Source of the DNA: Natrialba asiatica DSM 12278
GTDB lineage: Archaea > Halobacteriota > Halobacteria > Halobacteriales > Natrialbaceae
Direction: 5' to 3'
Length of the DNA: 64,000 nt
Assembly: GCF_000337555.1 (NCBI RefSeq)
Contig: NZ_AOIO01000007.1
Coordinates: 22,293 to 86,292, forward strand
Part shown: positions 1-7,764 of the stretch, one piece after another
Layout: each line of letters begins with the position of its first letter
How positions within the stretch are numbered: position 1 is the first letter of the stretch
Program-made: the position numbers and the translations under genes
Notes under the pieces: generated by a model
The model's input: only the letters and a program-made list of their open reading frames with translations
The model's database searches: none
Told to the model about the DNA's origin: nothing

Positions 1-1
1 C

Positions 2-1339
2 GGCATCGAGGAGGACGTCGACGCCGTCTTCCTCGAGCGCGAGGCCGAGTTCAACTGGCACGAAGGGATGTTGCTCGAGGGGGCGACCCTCGAGGTGCCG
101 TTCCTCGCGGACCTCGTCACGCTCGCGGACCCGACGAGCCCCTACAGTTACCTCAACTACCTGCGGGAGACGGGCCGACTCTACGAGTTCTACTTCTACG
201 AGACGTTCCAGGTGCCCCGGCGGGAGTACAACGAGTACCTGCGCTGGGTCGTCGCTGAACTCGAGAGCTGTCGGTTCGGACGCGAGGTGACGGCGGTCCG
301 GTGGGACGACGAGCGCGGGCACTACGTCGTCACGGCGACGCATCCGGAGACGGGCGAGCGCTTCGAGTACCGGGGGGAGAACCTCGCGCTCGGCGTCGGG
401 TCGCGGCCGCAGATTCCGGACCATTTGCAGGGCCATTCCGAACGCGACGTGTTCCACACGGCGACCTATCGCGGCAACCGAGAGCGGGTCTTGGAGGCCG
501 ACTCGGTTACCGTCGTCGGCTCCGGACAGAGCGCCGCCGAGGTGTTCCAGGATCTGCTGGAGCGCCAGGCGGATCCGGACAACGACTATCGGCTCGACTG
601 GCTGACCCGGTCGGACGGCTTTTTCCCGATGGAGTACTCCAAGCTCGGATTGCAACACTTCACGCCCGAGTACGACCGCTACGTCTACGACCTTCCCCAG
701 GGTGTCAAAGACGAGTTCATCCCGGAGCAGGAACTGCTCTACAAGGGGATCGATCCGGGGACGAGCGCCGAGATATACGATCTGCTCTACCGGCGGTCGA
801 TCGGCGACCGGGACCCCGACGTCGGTCTCTTCGCGATGACCGAGGTTCGGGATATCGAGGCCGTCGGAGACGGGGCCGAGTACGCGCTCGACTGCCGCCA
901 GTGGCAGGCCGAGGAGTCGTTCGTTCACGAGAGCGAGGTGGTCGTCCTCGGAACGGGCTACGAACGACCGATTCCGGACTTTCTCGATCCGGTCGCGGAC
1001 GCTATCGGCTGGGACGAGCAGGGCCGATTCGAGGTGACGGCGGATCACCGCCTCGCAATCGACGTGCCGGGGGACGTCTTCCTGCAGAACGCCGAGATGC
1101 ACACTCACGGCGTCGGCGTGCCGGACCTCGGCCTCGGCTGTTATCGCAACGCGCGGTTCGTCAATCGGCTGGTCGGTCACGAGGCCTACCCCGAGGACAC
1201 GGATACCGTCTACCAGGATTTCGCCGTCGAACAGTTCGTCGAACGAGCACCGAATGCCTCCCGCCAGCACGGAAACGGGACCGAATCGAGTTCAGGAGCG
1301 GACCCGAGTCGTCCGTCTCCGCCGACGCAAAAGGACTAA
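2..1339 (+). CDS. Lysine/ornithine N-monooxygenase, siderophore biosynthesis (5' end cut by window)
   Basis: This is the C-terminal part (445 codons) of a flavin- and NADPH-dependent amine N-hydroxylase of the IucD/SidA/PvdA family, which hydroxylates the side-chain amine of a diamine or amino acid to build hydroxamate siderophores. The frame is open from base 2, so the true start lies upstream; the first visible ATG at 68 is internal, because the residues before it (EFNWHEGM) are a conserved block of the family. The NADPH-binding motif VVGSGQSAAEVF and the late ATGY-like segment (VLGTGYERP) are present. It ends 23 bases before the IucA/IucC synthetase, so the two belong to one operon. The family is clear; the substrate (lysine, ornithine or a diamine) cannot be told from sequence alone. 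Confidence 0.9.
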   Translation, partial: GIEEDVDAVFLEREAEFNWHEGMLLEGATLEVPFLADLVTLADPTSPYSYLNYLRETGRLYEFYFYETFQVPRREYNEYLRWVVAELESCRFGREVTAVRWDDERGHYVVTATHPETGERFEYRGENLALGVGSRPQIPDHLQGHSERDVFHTATYRGNRERVLEADSVTVVGSGQSAAEVFQDLLERQADPDNDYRLDWLTRSDGFFPMEYSKLGLQHFTPEYDRYVYDLPQGVKDEFIPEQELLYKGIDPGTSAEIYDLLYRRSIGDRDPDVGLFAMTEVRDIEAVGDGAEYALDCRQWQAEESFVHESEVVVLGTGYERPIPDFLDPVADAIGWDEQGRFEVTADHRLAIDVPGDVFLQNAEMHTHGVGVPDLGLGCYRNARFVNRLVGHEAYPEDTDTVYQDFAVEQFVERAPNASRQHGNGTESSSGADPSRPSPPTQKD

Positions 1340-1362
1340 CACGAGAATAATTGATACGACAC

Positions 1363-3195
1363 ATGAATCCGAACGATCCAACGCTACAGCACGCACTCGA
1401 GCAGGATGTCTGGGAAACCGCCGAACGGCGGCTGCTGACGAAGATGCTCGCGGAGTTCGCGTACGAGGAGATCATCGCGCCGCGGGTGGTGGCGGGCGGC
1501 GACGACCGCAACACCTACCGATTTGACCTCGGCGACGCGGCGTATCGCTTCGAAGGAACCGACCGCCTGATGGACAGCCTTCACGTCGACGGTGAGACCG
1601 TCGAACGACGTGCGGACGACGAGTGGACGCCCCTTTCGGACCCGCTTCGATTGCTTCGCGACCTCGGCAAGACGACGTCGCTGGACGGGCTGACGGAGGG
1701 AAACCTCGTTCGCGAGTACAAGCGGACGCTGCTCGCCGACGCCCACGTCGAGGCGCGTCAGCGGGGCCGAGACGAGTTCGATCCCCTCGAACTCGACTAC
1801 GCTCACCTCGAAGGCGAGATGGACGGCCACCCCTGGATAACTTACAACAAGGGTCGCCTCGGCTGGGGATACGACGACTACCGCCAGTACGCGCCCGAGC
1901 GCCAGACCCCGGTCGCGCTCTCGTGGGTCGCCGTGCGCCGGGAGAAAGCGACCTTCGTCGCCACCGACGCCATCGATCACGACTCGCTCGTTCGCACTGA
2001 ACTCGGCGCTCGCTACGACGAGTTCCGCGATCGACTCGCCGCACAGGGGCTCGATCCGGACGCCTACTACTTCCTGCCGGTTCACGACTGGCAGTGGGAC
2101 AACAGCATCGTGCCGCTGTTCCCCGACGATATCGCCGCCGACGATATCGTGCCGCTCGGCGAGGGGCCTGACGCGTACCTCCCCCAACAGTCCGTCCGGA
2201 CCTTCGTCAACATCGATGACGCCGAGAAACACCACGTGAAGGTTCCGATGCGGATCCTCAACACGCTCGTCTGGCGCGGCCTCCCCGGCGAGCGAACCGA
2301 ACTCGCGCCGACGGTCACCGAGTACGTCAAGGGGATCTATGAAGACGACGCGTTCCTCCAGGAGCAGGGGCTCGTCCTGCCGGGCGAGATCGCCGGCATC
2401 AACTACGACCACGGGGACTTTACCGACATCGAGAACTCGCCGTACCAGTACCACGAACTGCTGGGTGCCGTCTGGCGCGAATCCATCTACACCTTCCTCG
2501 ACGACGGCGAGCGGGCGATCACGCTCTCGGCGCTGATGCACGTCGACGGCGACGGCGAACCCTACATCGCCCGTCTCGTCGAGCAGTCCGGACTCACGAC
2601 GGACGAGTGGCTCGAGACGTTCTTCGACACGGTCCTCCCGCCGCTGTTGCACTTCCTCTATCGCTACGGGACGGTGTTCTCCCCGCACGGTCAGAACACC
2701 ATCCTCGTCGTCAAGGATGGCGTTCCGACCCGGCTGGCGGTCAAGGACTTCGTCGACGACGTGAACGTGAGCGACCAGCCGCTGCCGGAACTGGAGGCGC
2801 TCCCGGACGAGATGCACGAGGTCCTCCGGAAAGAACCGCCGGAGGGACTCTGTCAGTTCATCTTCTCCGGCCTGTTCGTCTGCGTCCTCCGGTACGTCGC
2901 CGACATCCTCGAAACTCACGAGGACTACCCCGAGGAAGCGTTCTGGATGCACGCGAGAACGGCTATCCTCGACTACCAGGCGCAGTTCCCTGAACTCGAG
3001 GACCGATTCGAGCTGTTCGACCTGTTGCAGCCGGAGTTCACGAAACTCACCCTCAACCGGAATCGCATCTTCGACTCCGGCTACGACGACGCACCCGGGC
3101 GTCCCCACGCCTCCGAGTACGGAACCGTTACGAACGCACTTTACGAGGTAGCTGCGGACGATTCCACGCGCGCCGTCGCTAAATCCGACGACTGA
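1363..3195 (+). CDS. IucA/IucC-family NIS siderophore synthetase
   Basis: A 610-residue NRPS-independent siderophore (NIS) synthetase, which uses ATP to join a carboxylic acid such as citrate to a hydroxylated amine. The family signature is visible: HPWITYNKGRLGWG near residue 155, the ATP-site block HGQNTILVVKDG near 445 followed by RLAVKDF, and a FhuF-like C-terminal domain. Length matches the family (about 580-620). I chose the ATG at 1363; an in-frame TTG at 1351 would add only four residues. It follows the N-monooxygenase by 23 bases and is the last gene of the siderophore operon on this side. Cytoplasmic. Expression is presumably iron-controlled, but no iron operator is visible because the promoter is outside the window. 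Confidence 0.93.
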   Translation: MNPNDPTLQHALEQDVWETAERRLLTKMLAEFAYEEIIAPRVVAGGDDRNTYRFDLGDAAYRFEGTDRLMDSLHVDGETVERRADDEWTPLSDPLRLLRDLGKTTSLDGLTEGNLVREYKRTLLADAHVEARQRGRDEFDPLELDYAHLEGEMDGHPWITYNKGRLGWGYDDYRQYAPERQTPVALSWVAVRREKATFVATDAIDHDSLVRTELGARYDEFRDRLAAQGLDPDAYYFLPVHDWQWDNSIVPLFPDDIAADDIVPLGEGPDAYLPQQSVRTFVNIDDAEKHHVKVPMRILNTLVWRGLPGERTELAPTVTEYVKGIYEDDAFLQEQGLVLPGEIAGINYDHGDFTDIENSPYQYHELLGAVWRESIYTFLDDGERAITLSALMHVDGDGEPYIARLVEQSGLTTDEWLETFFDTVLPPLLHFLYRYGTVFSPHGQNTILVVKDGVPTRLAVKDFVDDVNVSDQPLPELEALPDEMHEVLRKEPPEGLCQFIFSGLFVCVLRYVADILETHEDYPEEAFWMHARTAILDYQAQFPELEDRFELFDLLQPEFTKLTLNRNRIFDSGYDDAPGRPHASEYGTVTNALYEVAADDSTRAVAKSDD

Positions 3196-3328
3196 GACCG
3201 CGCCGCCCGTCGTCCCATAGCCTTTCGGGCGGTCACTTTTCCGTGCTCTGCTCCGGCCATACCGCTCGGTAGCGCGACTCGTTTTACACCCGTATGTATG
3301 TAATTGGTCTGTTGGGTACGGAAGATCT

Positions 3329-3345
3329 ATTCCCTTCTCGGGAAC
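3329..3345. promoter_or_regulatory. Putative IclR-type operator, copy 1
   Basis: ATTCCCTTCTCGGGAAC. Arms TTCCC and GGGAA are separated by TTCTCG-type spacing as in the other copies; only the outermost pair is mismatched. It matches the exact 17-mer found at 23955 and 37328 at 15 of 17 positions. No gene starts just downstream, so its target is unclear. Confidence 0.45.
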
Positions 3346-3561
3346 GCTAATGGCGCTCTGCGTGAGTTTAGATCGCTCGGCCGACGAGAACGCCCGTATC
3401 GATGTGCTTCCCGTACCGAGTGCCGTCCGTCTCCACTAATTGTCACCCGGGAAACCGCCCCGTCAGCCCCTCATTGTGCGCTTTTCGAGTCGGTCCGCCG
3501 ATCGCACCGCTCGTCCCCTCGCCATTCGCCGCACAACCCGAACTCGTCGCGCCTCTCGACT

Positions 3562-3578
3562 GTTCCCGTACCGAGAAC
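3562..3578. promoter_or_regulatory. Putative IclR-type operator, copy 2
   Basis: GTTCCCGTACCGAGAAC. Five of six arm pairs match. It is the same as the reverse complement of the 24404 copy at 15 of 17 positions. It lies in the gene-free stretch. Confidence 0.45.
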
Positions 3579-3869
3579 AGCGCGGCTACGTGGCCGTTGG
3601 CAACCGCGACTCGCGGCTCCTCCGAACATCTCCTTCTCCGCTCGAGTTCAGCGTTGCCAAATCCGCCGTTCCGACTCGGCTCGGCGCTTCGAGGGAGTCG
3701 CTCTGATCCTGATCGTTCCCGACGACCGAATCGCTCTTCTTCTGCCCTCGGAGCCCCAATCTGCGATCCGAGTCACAAACCGGGGTTATCGATGGCCAGC
3801 AACGCGCGAGCGACCGAACACGATAGCCTCTCAGCTCGCCGTATCGGCTGGAATCGCAGATCGGTCGCT

Positions 3870-3886
3870 GTTCCCCGTCCGGGAAC
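3870..3886. promoter_or_regulatory. Putative IclR-type operator, copy 3
   Basis: GTTCCCCGTCCGGGAAC. All six arm pairs are perfect (GTTCCC-N5-GGGAAC). It is the third copy in the same gene-free stretch, 291 bases after the second. Confidence 0.5.
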
Positions 3887-4076
3887 GACCCGTCAGTATT
3901 CCTGAACTCGTCGGTGAGGCCGTCGTAGCTGAGCGACTCACGAGGTCGTTTCGTTCTCGCGGCATCGCAGGCGGCCCAACCGCTTCCACTGACTCGGTTG
4001 AGTCTCCGTCCCAGAACCGTAGCTGTGCTGGAGCTGTTGCACCGCTTTGCGGCGCTATCCGGTCGCGGCTGGCTGC

Positions 4077-5015
4077 TCACTGAACGAGCGATTCGATGTC
4101 GTCCTCGAGTTGGGCGTACAGTTGCTCGGCTTTGTCCGCCTCCTCGGGGGCGAGCGGCCGGATCGGTTCGCGAACGGTGCCGCCGTGGAGGCCGGCGAGG
4201 TCGAGTCCCTTTTTGACCGCGGAGACGCTGATTGCGCCGGGGATGGTGTTTTGCTGTCCCGTTTCGCTCCGGAAGTTCTGGTAGGGAAGGCAGATGTTTC
4301 GCAGCTGGCAGGCTCGTTCCCAGTCGCCGTCGGAGAGCGCTTCGAAGAGTTCGAGTCCGATCTCCGGGCGGAAGTTACTGACGCCGGCGGAAAAGCCCTC
4401 TGCGCCCTCCGCCCAGAAGGAGACCGCAAACGGCTCCGCGAGGCCGTCGACCCAGACCACATCGTCGGCACCGGCGGCGACGCCCGCGCCGAGCTTGACG
4501 GGATCTTCGAGGGCGTACTTGATGCCGATGACGCCCTCGACGCGAGTGAGGGCGGCGAGGTATTCGACCGAGGGGTCGAAGCCGCGGACGTACGGGACGA
4601 GCGGCGTTACCGTGACCGACGCGAGGTCGCGGTAGTACTCGAGCAGCCCCTGTTCGTGAAGATACGTGTGATCCGGCGGCATAACCATCAACGCGTCGAC
4701 ATCGACCGCGTCGTAGGCCCGGATCAGGTCCTGTGCCGCCGCCGTGCTGCCGCCGACGCCGGCGAGCACACAGGCATCGGACGGGAGCGCGTCGACACTC
4801 GTCTCGGCGACCGAGACGCGTTCGCTCTCCGAGAGCGAATGGTACTCGCTGATGTTCGCAACTGAGAGAAACGTCCGAATCCCCTTCTGATAGAGATCCT
4901 GGGCGTTCTCCGCGAGCTTTTCGTGTTCGATTTCGAGATCGTCGTCGAACGGCGTCAGGAGTCCAACGGCAACGCCACGGAGGTGGCTCCGCACCTGCTG
5001 CGCTGACAATGACAT
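4077..5015 (-). CDS. DHDPS/KdgD-family dehydratase or aldolase
   Basis: A 312-residue member of the dihydrodipicolinate synthase/N-acetylneuraminate lyase superfamily (TIM barrel, Schiff-base lysine). The catalytic lysine is K166 in GVIGIKYALED and the partner tyrosine is probably Y142 in VPYVRG. In this setting the likely reaction is either conversion of 5-keto-4-deoxyglucarate to 2-oxoglutarate semialdehyde (KdgD) or cleavage of a 2-keto-3-deoxy sugar acid. The ATG at 5015 was chosen because a good TATA box (5040-5046) sits 25-31 bases upstream, which fits a leaderless transcript; the longer in-frame extension to 5174 would cross that box. The usual glycine/threonine phosphate-binding loop is replaced by NISEYHSL. 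It is divergent from the UxaA remnant. The substrate is not certain. Confidence 0.82.
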   Translation of the reverse strand: MSLSAQQVRSHLRGVAVGLLTPFDDDLEIEHEKLAENAQDLYQKGIRTFLSVANISEYHSLSESERVSVAETSVDALPSDACVLAGVGGSTAAAQDLIRAYDAVDVDALMVMPPDHTYLHEQGLLEYYRDLASVTVTPLVPYVRGFDPSVEYLAALTRVEGVIGIKYALEDPVKLGAGVAAGADDVVWVDGLAEPFAVSFWAEGAEGFSAGVSNFRPEIGLELFEALSDGDWERACQLRNICLPYQNFRSETGQQNTIPGAISVSAVKKGLDLAGLHGGTVREPIRPLAPEEADKAEQLYAQLEDDIESLVQ

Positions 5016-5039
5016 AGCGTGTCGATGTATCGCGGATAG

Positions 5040-5046
5040 TATAAAT
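5040..5046 (-). promoter_or_regulatory. TATA box of the DHDPS-family gene
   Basis: On the minus strand this reads ATTTATA, centred about 28 bases before the ATG at 5015. This spacing is typical of haloarchaeal leaderless promoters. Confidence 0.6.
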
Positions 5047-5086
5047 CCATCGCCCGGCCGCCACGAGACGGTCGTTTCGATTATGT

Positions 5087-5104
5087 GTTCCGGCAAACCG
5101 GAAC
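5087..5104. promoter_or_regulatory. 18-bp palindrome, variant of the 17-bp operator
   Basis: GTTCCGGCAAACCGGAAC, a perfect 7+4+7 inverted repeat, 41 bases upstream of the TATA box of the minus-strand DHDPS-family gene. It shares the GTTC...GAAC ends with the 17-bp copies but is one base longer, so it could be a variant site or a site for another regulator. Confidence 0.4.
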
Positions 5105-5135
5105 GATGATTCCACGCCCTATTGTACGACCGCCT

Positions 5136-5366
5136 ATGCAGATGTTTGCCGGATACGGGCGTGACGATGGCCAAATCGGCGTCCGCAATCGTATCGTCGT
5201 CCTGCCGACATCAGTCGCAGCGAGTGCGGTCGCGGACGACATCGCAGCCGGCGAGACACCGGTCGAGACGCTGTCGGACGATGTCGATCTCTCGCTGAAG
5301 AGACGACACTGGAAGCACTGCTGGCGACGCTCAGGACGCTCTCAACGGGGAGCAAACGTGCGCTGA
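5136..5366 (+). pseudogene. Remnant of UxaA-family altronate/galactarate dehydratase
   Basis: The first 35 or so codons read MQMFAGYGRDDGQIGVRNRI..VLPTSVAASAVADDIA in outline, which is the start of the UxaA/GarD catalytic domain (family pattern GYxRxDGxxGVRNxxxVLPT). After about 5260 the similarity ends and the frame runs into basic, non-family sequence to a stop at 5364. A full domain needs about 380 residues, so this is a truncated, non-functional gene. UxaA enzymes dehydrate altronate in bacterial-type galacturonate catabolism, or galactarate in GarD relatives. Its presence beside the oxidative pathway suggests a replaced or duplicated step. Confidence 0.7.
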
Positions 5367-5459
5367 AAACAGCGGTGTGACGACCTTCGCGATCACGCGC
5401 GTTGGACCGTCGATCCGGTGGCGTCTCTTCTCCGAATTCGGTCGCCTACCGATCAGCCG

Positions 5460-7763
5460 TCACTCGTCCTGTGTAAGCGGCTCAGACGCGCCATCGTTCG
5501 TGTCGCCACCGCCGTCCGTCGCTGCCGGTTCTTCGGCCGTCGCTTCCGCGTCGCTTTCGTCGTCGGTGATCGACGCACTGGACCAGTATTCGTGGTCGTC
5601 CGTAACCCGGAAACACGCGGCGTTGTGGACCTCTTCGTCCGGGACGCTGAACGACTCCGGTTGCTGTGTTTTACAGACTTCGCGGGCGTTTGCACACCGG
5701 GTGTGATAGCGGCAGCCGCTCGGTGGATCGGTAGGATCCGGAATGTCGATCTTTCGAATCGGCGAGTCGGCCGCATCCGTGTCGACGCCGAGTTCGGGTG
5801 TGGCCCAGCAAAGGGCTTGCGTGTAGGGGTGTTGTGGGTTGTGGATGATCTGTTCCGGCGGGCCGATTTCGACGAGTTCACCGAGGTAGACGACGCCGAT
5901 TCGGCCGCCGGTTTTCTCGGCGATGTACCGGGCGTTCGAGAGGTCGTGCGAGACGAACAGGTACGACGTGTCGAACGTTTGCTGGAGTTGGATCATGAGG
6001 TCCATCATTTCGACGCGCAGCGAGACGTCGAGTGCGCTGACCGGTTCGTCGGCCATGATGAGGTCGGGATTCATCAGCATCGCTCGAATGAGCGCGACGC
6101 GCTGTTGTTCGCCGCCGCTGAGTTGGTGGGGATAGCGCTCGATGTAGTCCTCGGGGGGCGTCATGCCGACGTGTTCGAGCAGGCTCAGAATCCGCTGTTT
6201 GCGGTCGTTGCCGTCGAGGTCGTCGTTCCACCGTTTGAGGGGGGCTTCGAGGCTCGCCTTGACGCGTCGGTGGGGGTTCAACGCGCTGCCGGGGTCCTGA
6301 TGGACGATCTGGAGCGATTGGCGGATCTCGCCCCAGGAGATGCCGTTCCCGTTGCCTGCCTTGACGTCCCAGATACTGTGTCCCCGGTACGTGATCTCTC
6401 CGCCGGTGGGCTCTTGCAGGCCGACCGTCGTTTTACCGAGCGTCGTTTTGCCGCAGCCCGACTCGCCGACGAGGACGACGACATCCTGTTCGTAGATATC
6501 CAGCGAGACGCCATCGACGGCCTCGACCACGTCGGGTTCGGAGAAAATGTCGAGAAAGCCCTGCTCTTTCTCGAAGTGAACTTCGACGTTGTCGAGCGAG
6601 ACGACCGGCTCAGCCGCCGTCGATGCGGAAGTTCCGCTCGACGGTGACGTTGTTGAGGCAGTCCGGGCGATCGTCTCGGGCGTCCCCGTCGCTGTTTGCT
6701 CATCGTCGAGTTCTGCGTCGTCGATCTCGTAACTCATCGGGATGTCTTCCCGCGCGTCTTCCCAGTGGTGACAGTGGACGTGATGGCTCGAATGGACCTC
6801 GTACGCCACGGGGTCCTCGGCGCGGCAGTGCTGATCGGCGAGCGGACAGCGGGTGTGGAACGAGCAGCCGGTGGGGACGTTTACCGGGTCCGGTGCGCTA
6901 CCTTCGACCGGTTGCATCGTCTCGATCGGCGCGTTGAGATTCGGTGTCGATTTCAAGAGCAACCGCGTGTACGGATGGGCCGCGTCTTCGAGGATTTCGT
7001 CGGTCGGCCCGAGTTCGACGAACTCGAAGGCGTACAACACGCCGATGCGGTCCGCGATGTCGGCGACGAGCGGCAGGTCGTGGGTGATGAAGACGATCGT
7101 CAGATCGTACTCCGTCTTGATCTCCTGGATGAGCGAGATGATCGAGCGCTGCATCAGCAAGTCGAGCGCGGCGGTAGGCTCGTCCATCACCAGGACCTCC
7201 GGCTCGAGGACCAGACTGAGCGCGATCAGCGCGCGTTGTTTCATGCCGCCGGAGAGTTCGTGCGGATAGGAATCGAGGACGCGCTCGGGGTCGAGGTAGA
7301 GGTCTTCGAGAATCGTCCACGTTCGGTCCATGCCTTCGTCGATGTCGTAGTCGTGGGCGTCGAGCGTCTCGACGAAGTGGGTGCGGAGCTTGCGGACGGG
7401 GTTGAACGAGCTCATTGCGCCCTGGAACACCATCGAAATCTCCTCCCAGCGGAGTTCCTTGAGTCCCTGTTTATCGAGGTCGAGGATGTTGATCGGGCCC
7501 CCGTCGGCGGGGTAGTACGTGATGTCTCCGTAGAGGACGCCGGGATCGACGATGGCGTCGAGGAGCGCGGAGGCGAGCATCGATTTGCCGCTGCCGCTCT
7601 CGCCGACGACGCCGAGGATTTCGTTTCGCTGGATGTCCAGGTCGACGTCGTCGAGGACGCGGGATTCTCCGCGGTCCATGTCGAAGGTGACTGACGCGTT
7701 CCGGATCTCCAGGATCGAATCGGTTTGGTCCAGGTCGTGGTGTGCAGTTTCTGAGACGGTCAT
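5460..7763 (-). CDS. Fused double ATPase (DppD-DppF) of Dpp/Opp-type ABC importer
   Basis: A 767-residue protein with two complete ABC ATPase domains in one chain. The first has Walker A GESGSGKS (about residue 56), signature ELSGGMKQRA and Walker B VLVMDEPTAALD. The second starts near residue 390, with GESGCGKTT, signature QLSGGEQQRVALIRAM and LIMADEPVSALD. Each is followed by the oligopeptide-transporter C-terminal cysteine segment (HTRCPLADQHC; HTRCANAREVC). Dpp/Opp importers usually encode the two ATPases separately, so this is a fusion, and each half looks catalytically intact. It is the last gene of a permease-permease-ATPase operon; its ATG lies one base past the stop of the upstream permease. 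Given the neighbours, oligogalacturonides are a likely cargo (inference), though peptides cannot be excluded. Confidence 0.93.
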   Translation of the reverse strand: MTVSETAHHDLDQTDSILEIRNASVTFDMDRGESRVLDDVDLDIQRNEILGVVGESGSGKSMLASALLDAIVDPGVLYGDITYYPADGGPINILDLDKQGLKELRWEEISMVFQGAMSSFNPVRKLRTHFVETLDAHDYDIDEGMDRTWTILEDLYLDPERVLDSYPHELSGGMKQRALIALSLVLEPEVLVMDEPTAALDLLMQRSIISLIQEIKTEYDLTIVFITHDLPLVADIADRIGVLYAFEFVELGPTDEILEDAAHPYTRLLLKSTPNLNAPIETMQPVEGSAPDPVNVPTGCSFHTRCPLADQHCRAEDPVAYEVHSSHHVHCHHWEDAREDIPMSYEIDDAELDDEQTATGTPETIARTASTTSPSSGTSASTAAEPVVSLDNVEVHFEKEQGFLDIFSEPDVVEAVDGVSLDIYEQDVVVLVGESGCGKTTLGKTTVGLQEPTGGEITYRGHSIWDVKAGNGNGISWGEIRQSLQIVHQDPGSALNPHRRVKASLEAPLKRWNDDLDGNDRKQRILSLLEHVGMTPPEDYIERYPHQLSGGEQQRVALIRAMLMNPDLIMADEPVSALDVSLRVEMMDLMIQLQQTFDTSYLFVSHDLSNARYIAEKTGGRIGVVYLGELVEIGPPEQIIHNPQHPYTQALCWATPELGVDTDAADSPIRKIDIPDPTDPPSGCRYHTRCANAREVCKTQQPESFSVPDEEVHNAACFRVTDDHEYWSSASITDDESDAEATAEEPAATDGGGDTNDGASEPLTQDE

Positions 7764-7764
7764 G

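Larger units (their letters stand above)
3196..4076. other. 881-base stretch without a convincing gene
   Basis: Open frames here (for example 3304-4083 on + and 3586-4080 on -) have no family motifs, no acidic halophilic composition and serine/arginine-rich translations typical of shadows. The region sits between the end of the siderophore operon and the convergent end of the DHDPS-family gene. It carries three copies of a 17-bp palindrome described separately. It may be decayed DNA or may hold an untranslated regulatory function; nothing else is seen. Confidence 0.6.

Noticed and set aside
1384-3108. Long minus-strand open frame opposite the siderophore synthetase
   Set aside because: It mirrors a gene with complete family motifs; long antisense frames are expected in GC-rich DNA and this one has no motif of its own.
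3304-4083. 259-codon plus-strand frame in the 3.2-4.1 kb stretch
   Set aside because: Basic, serine-rich composition unlike halophilic proteins, no motif, and several overlapping frames of similar length.
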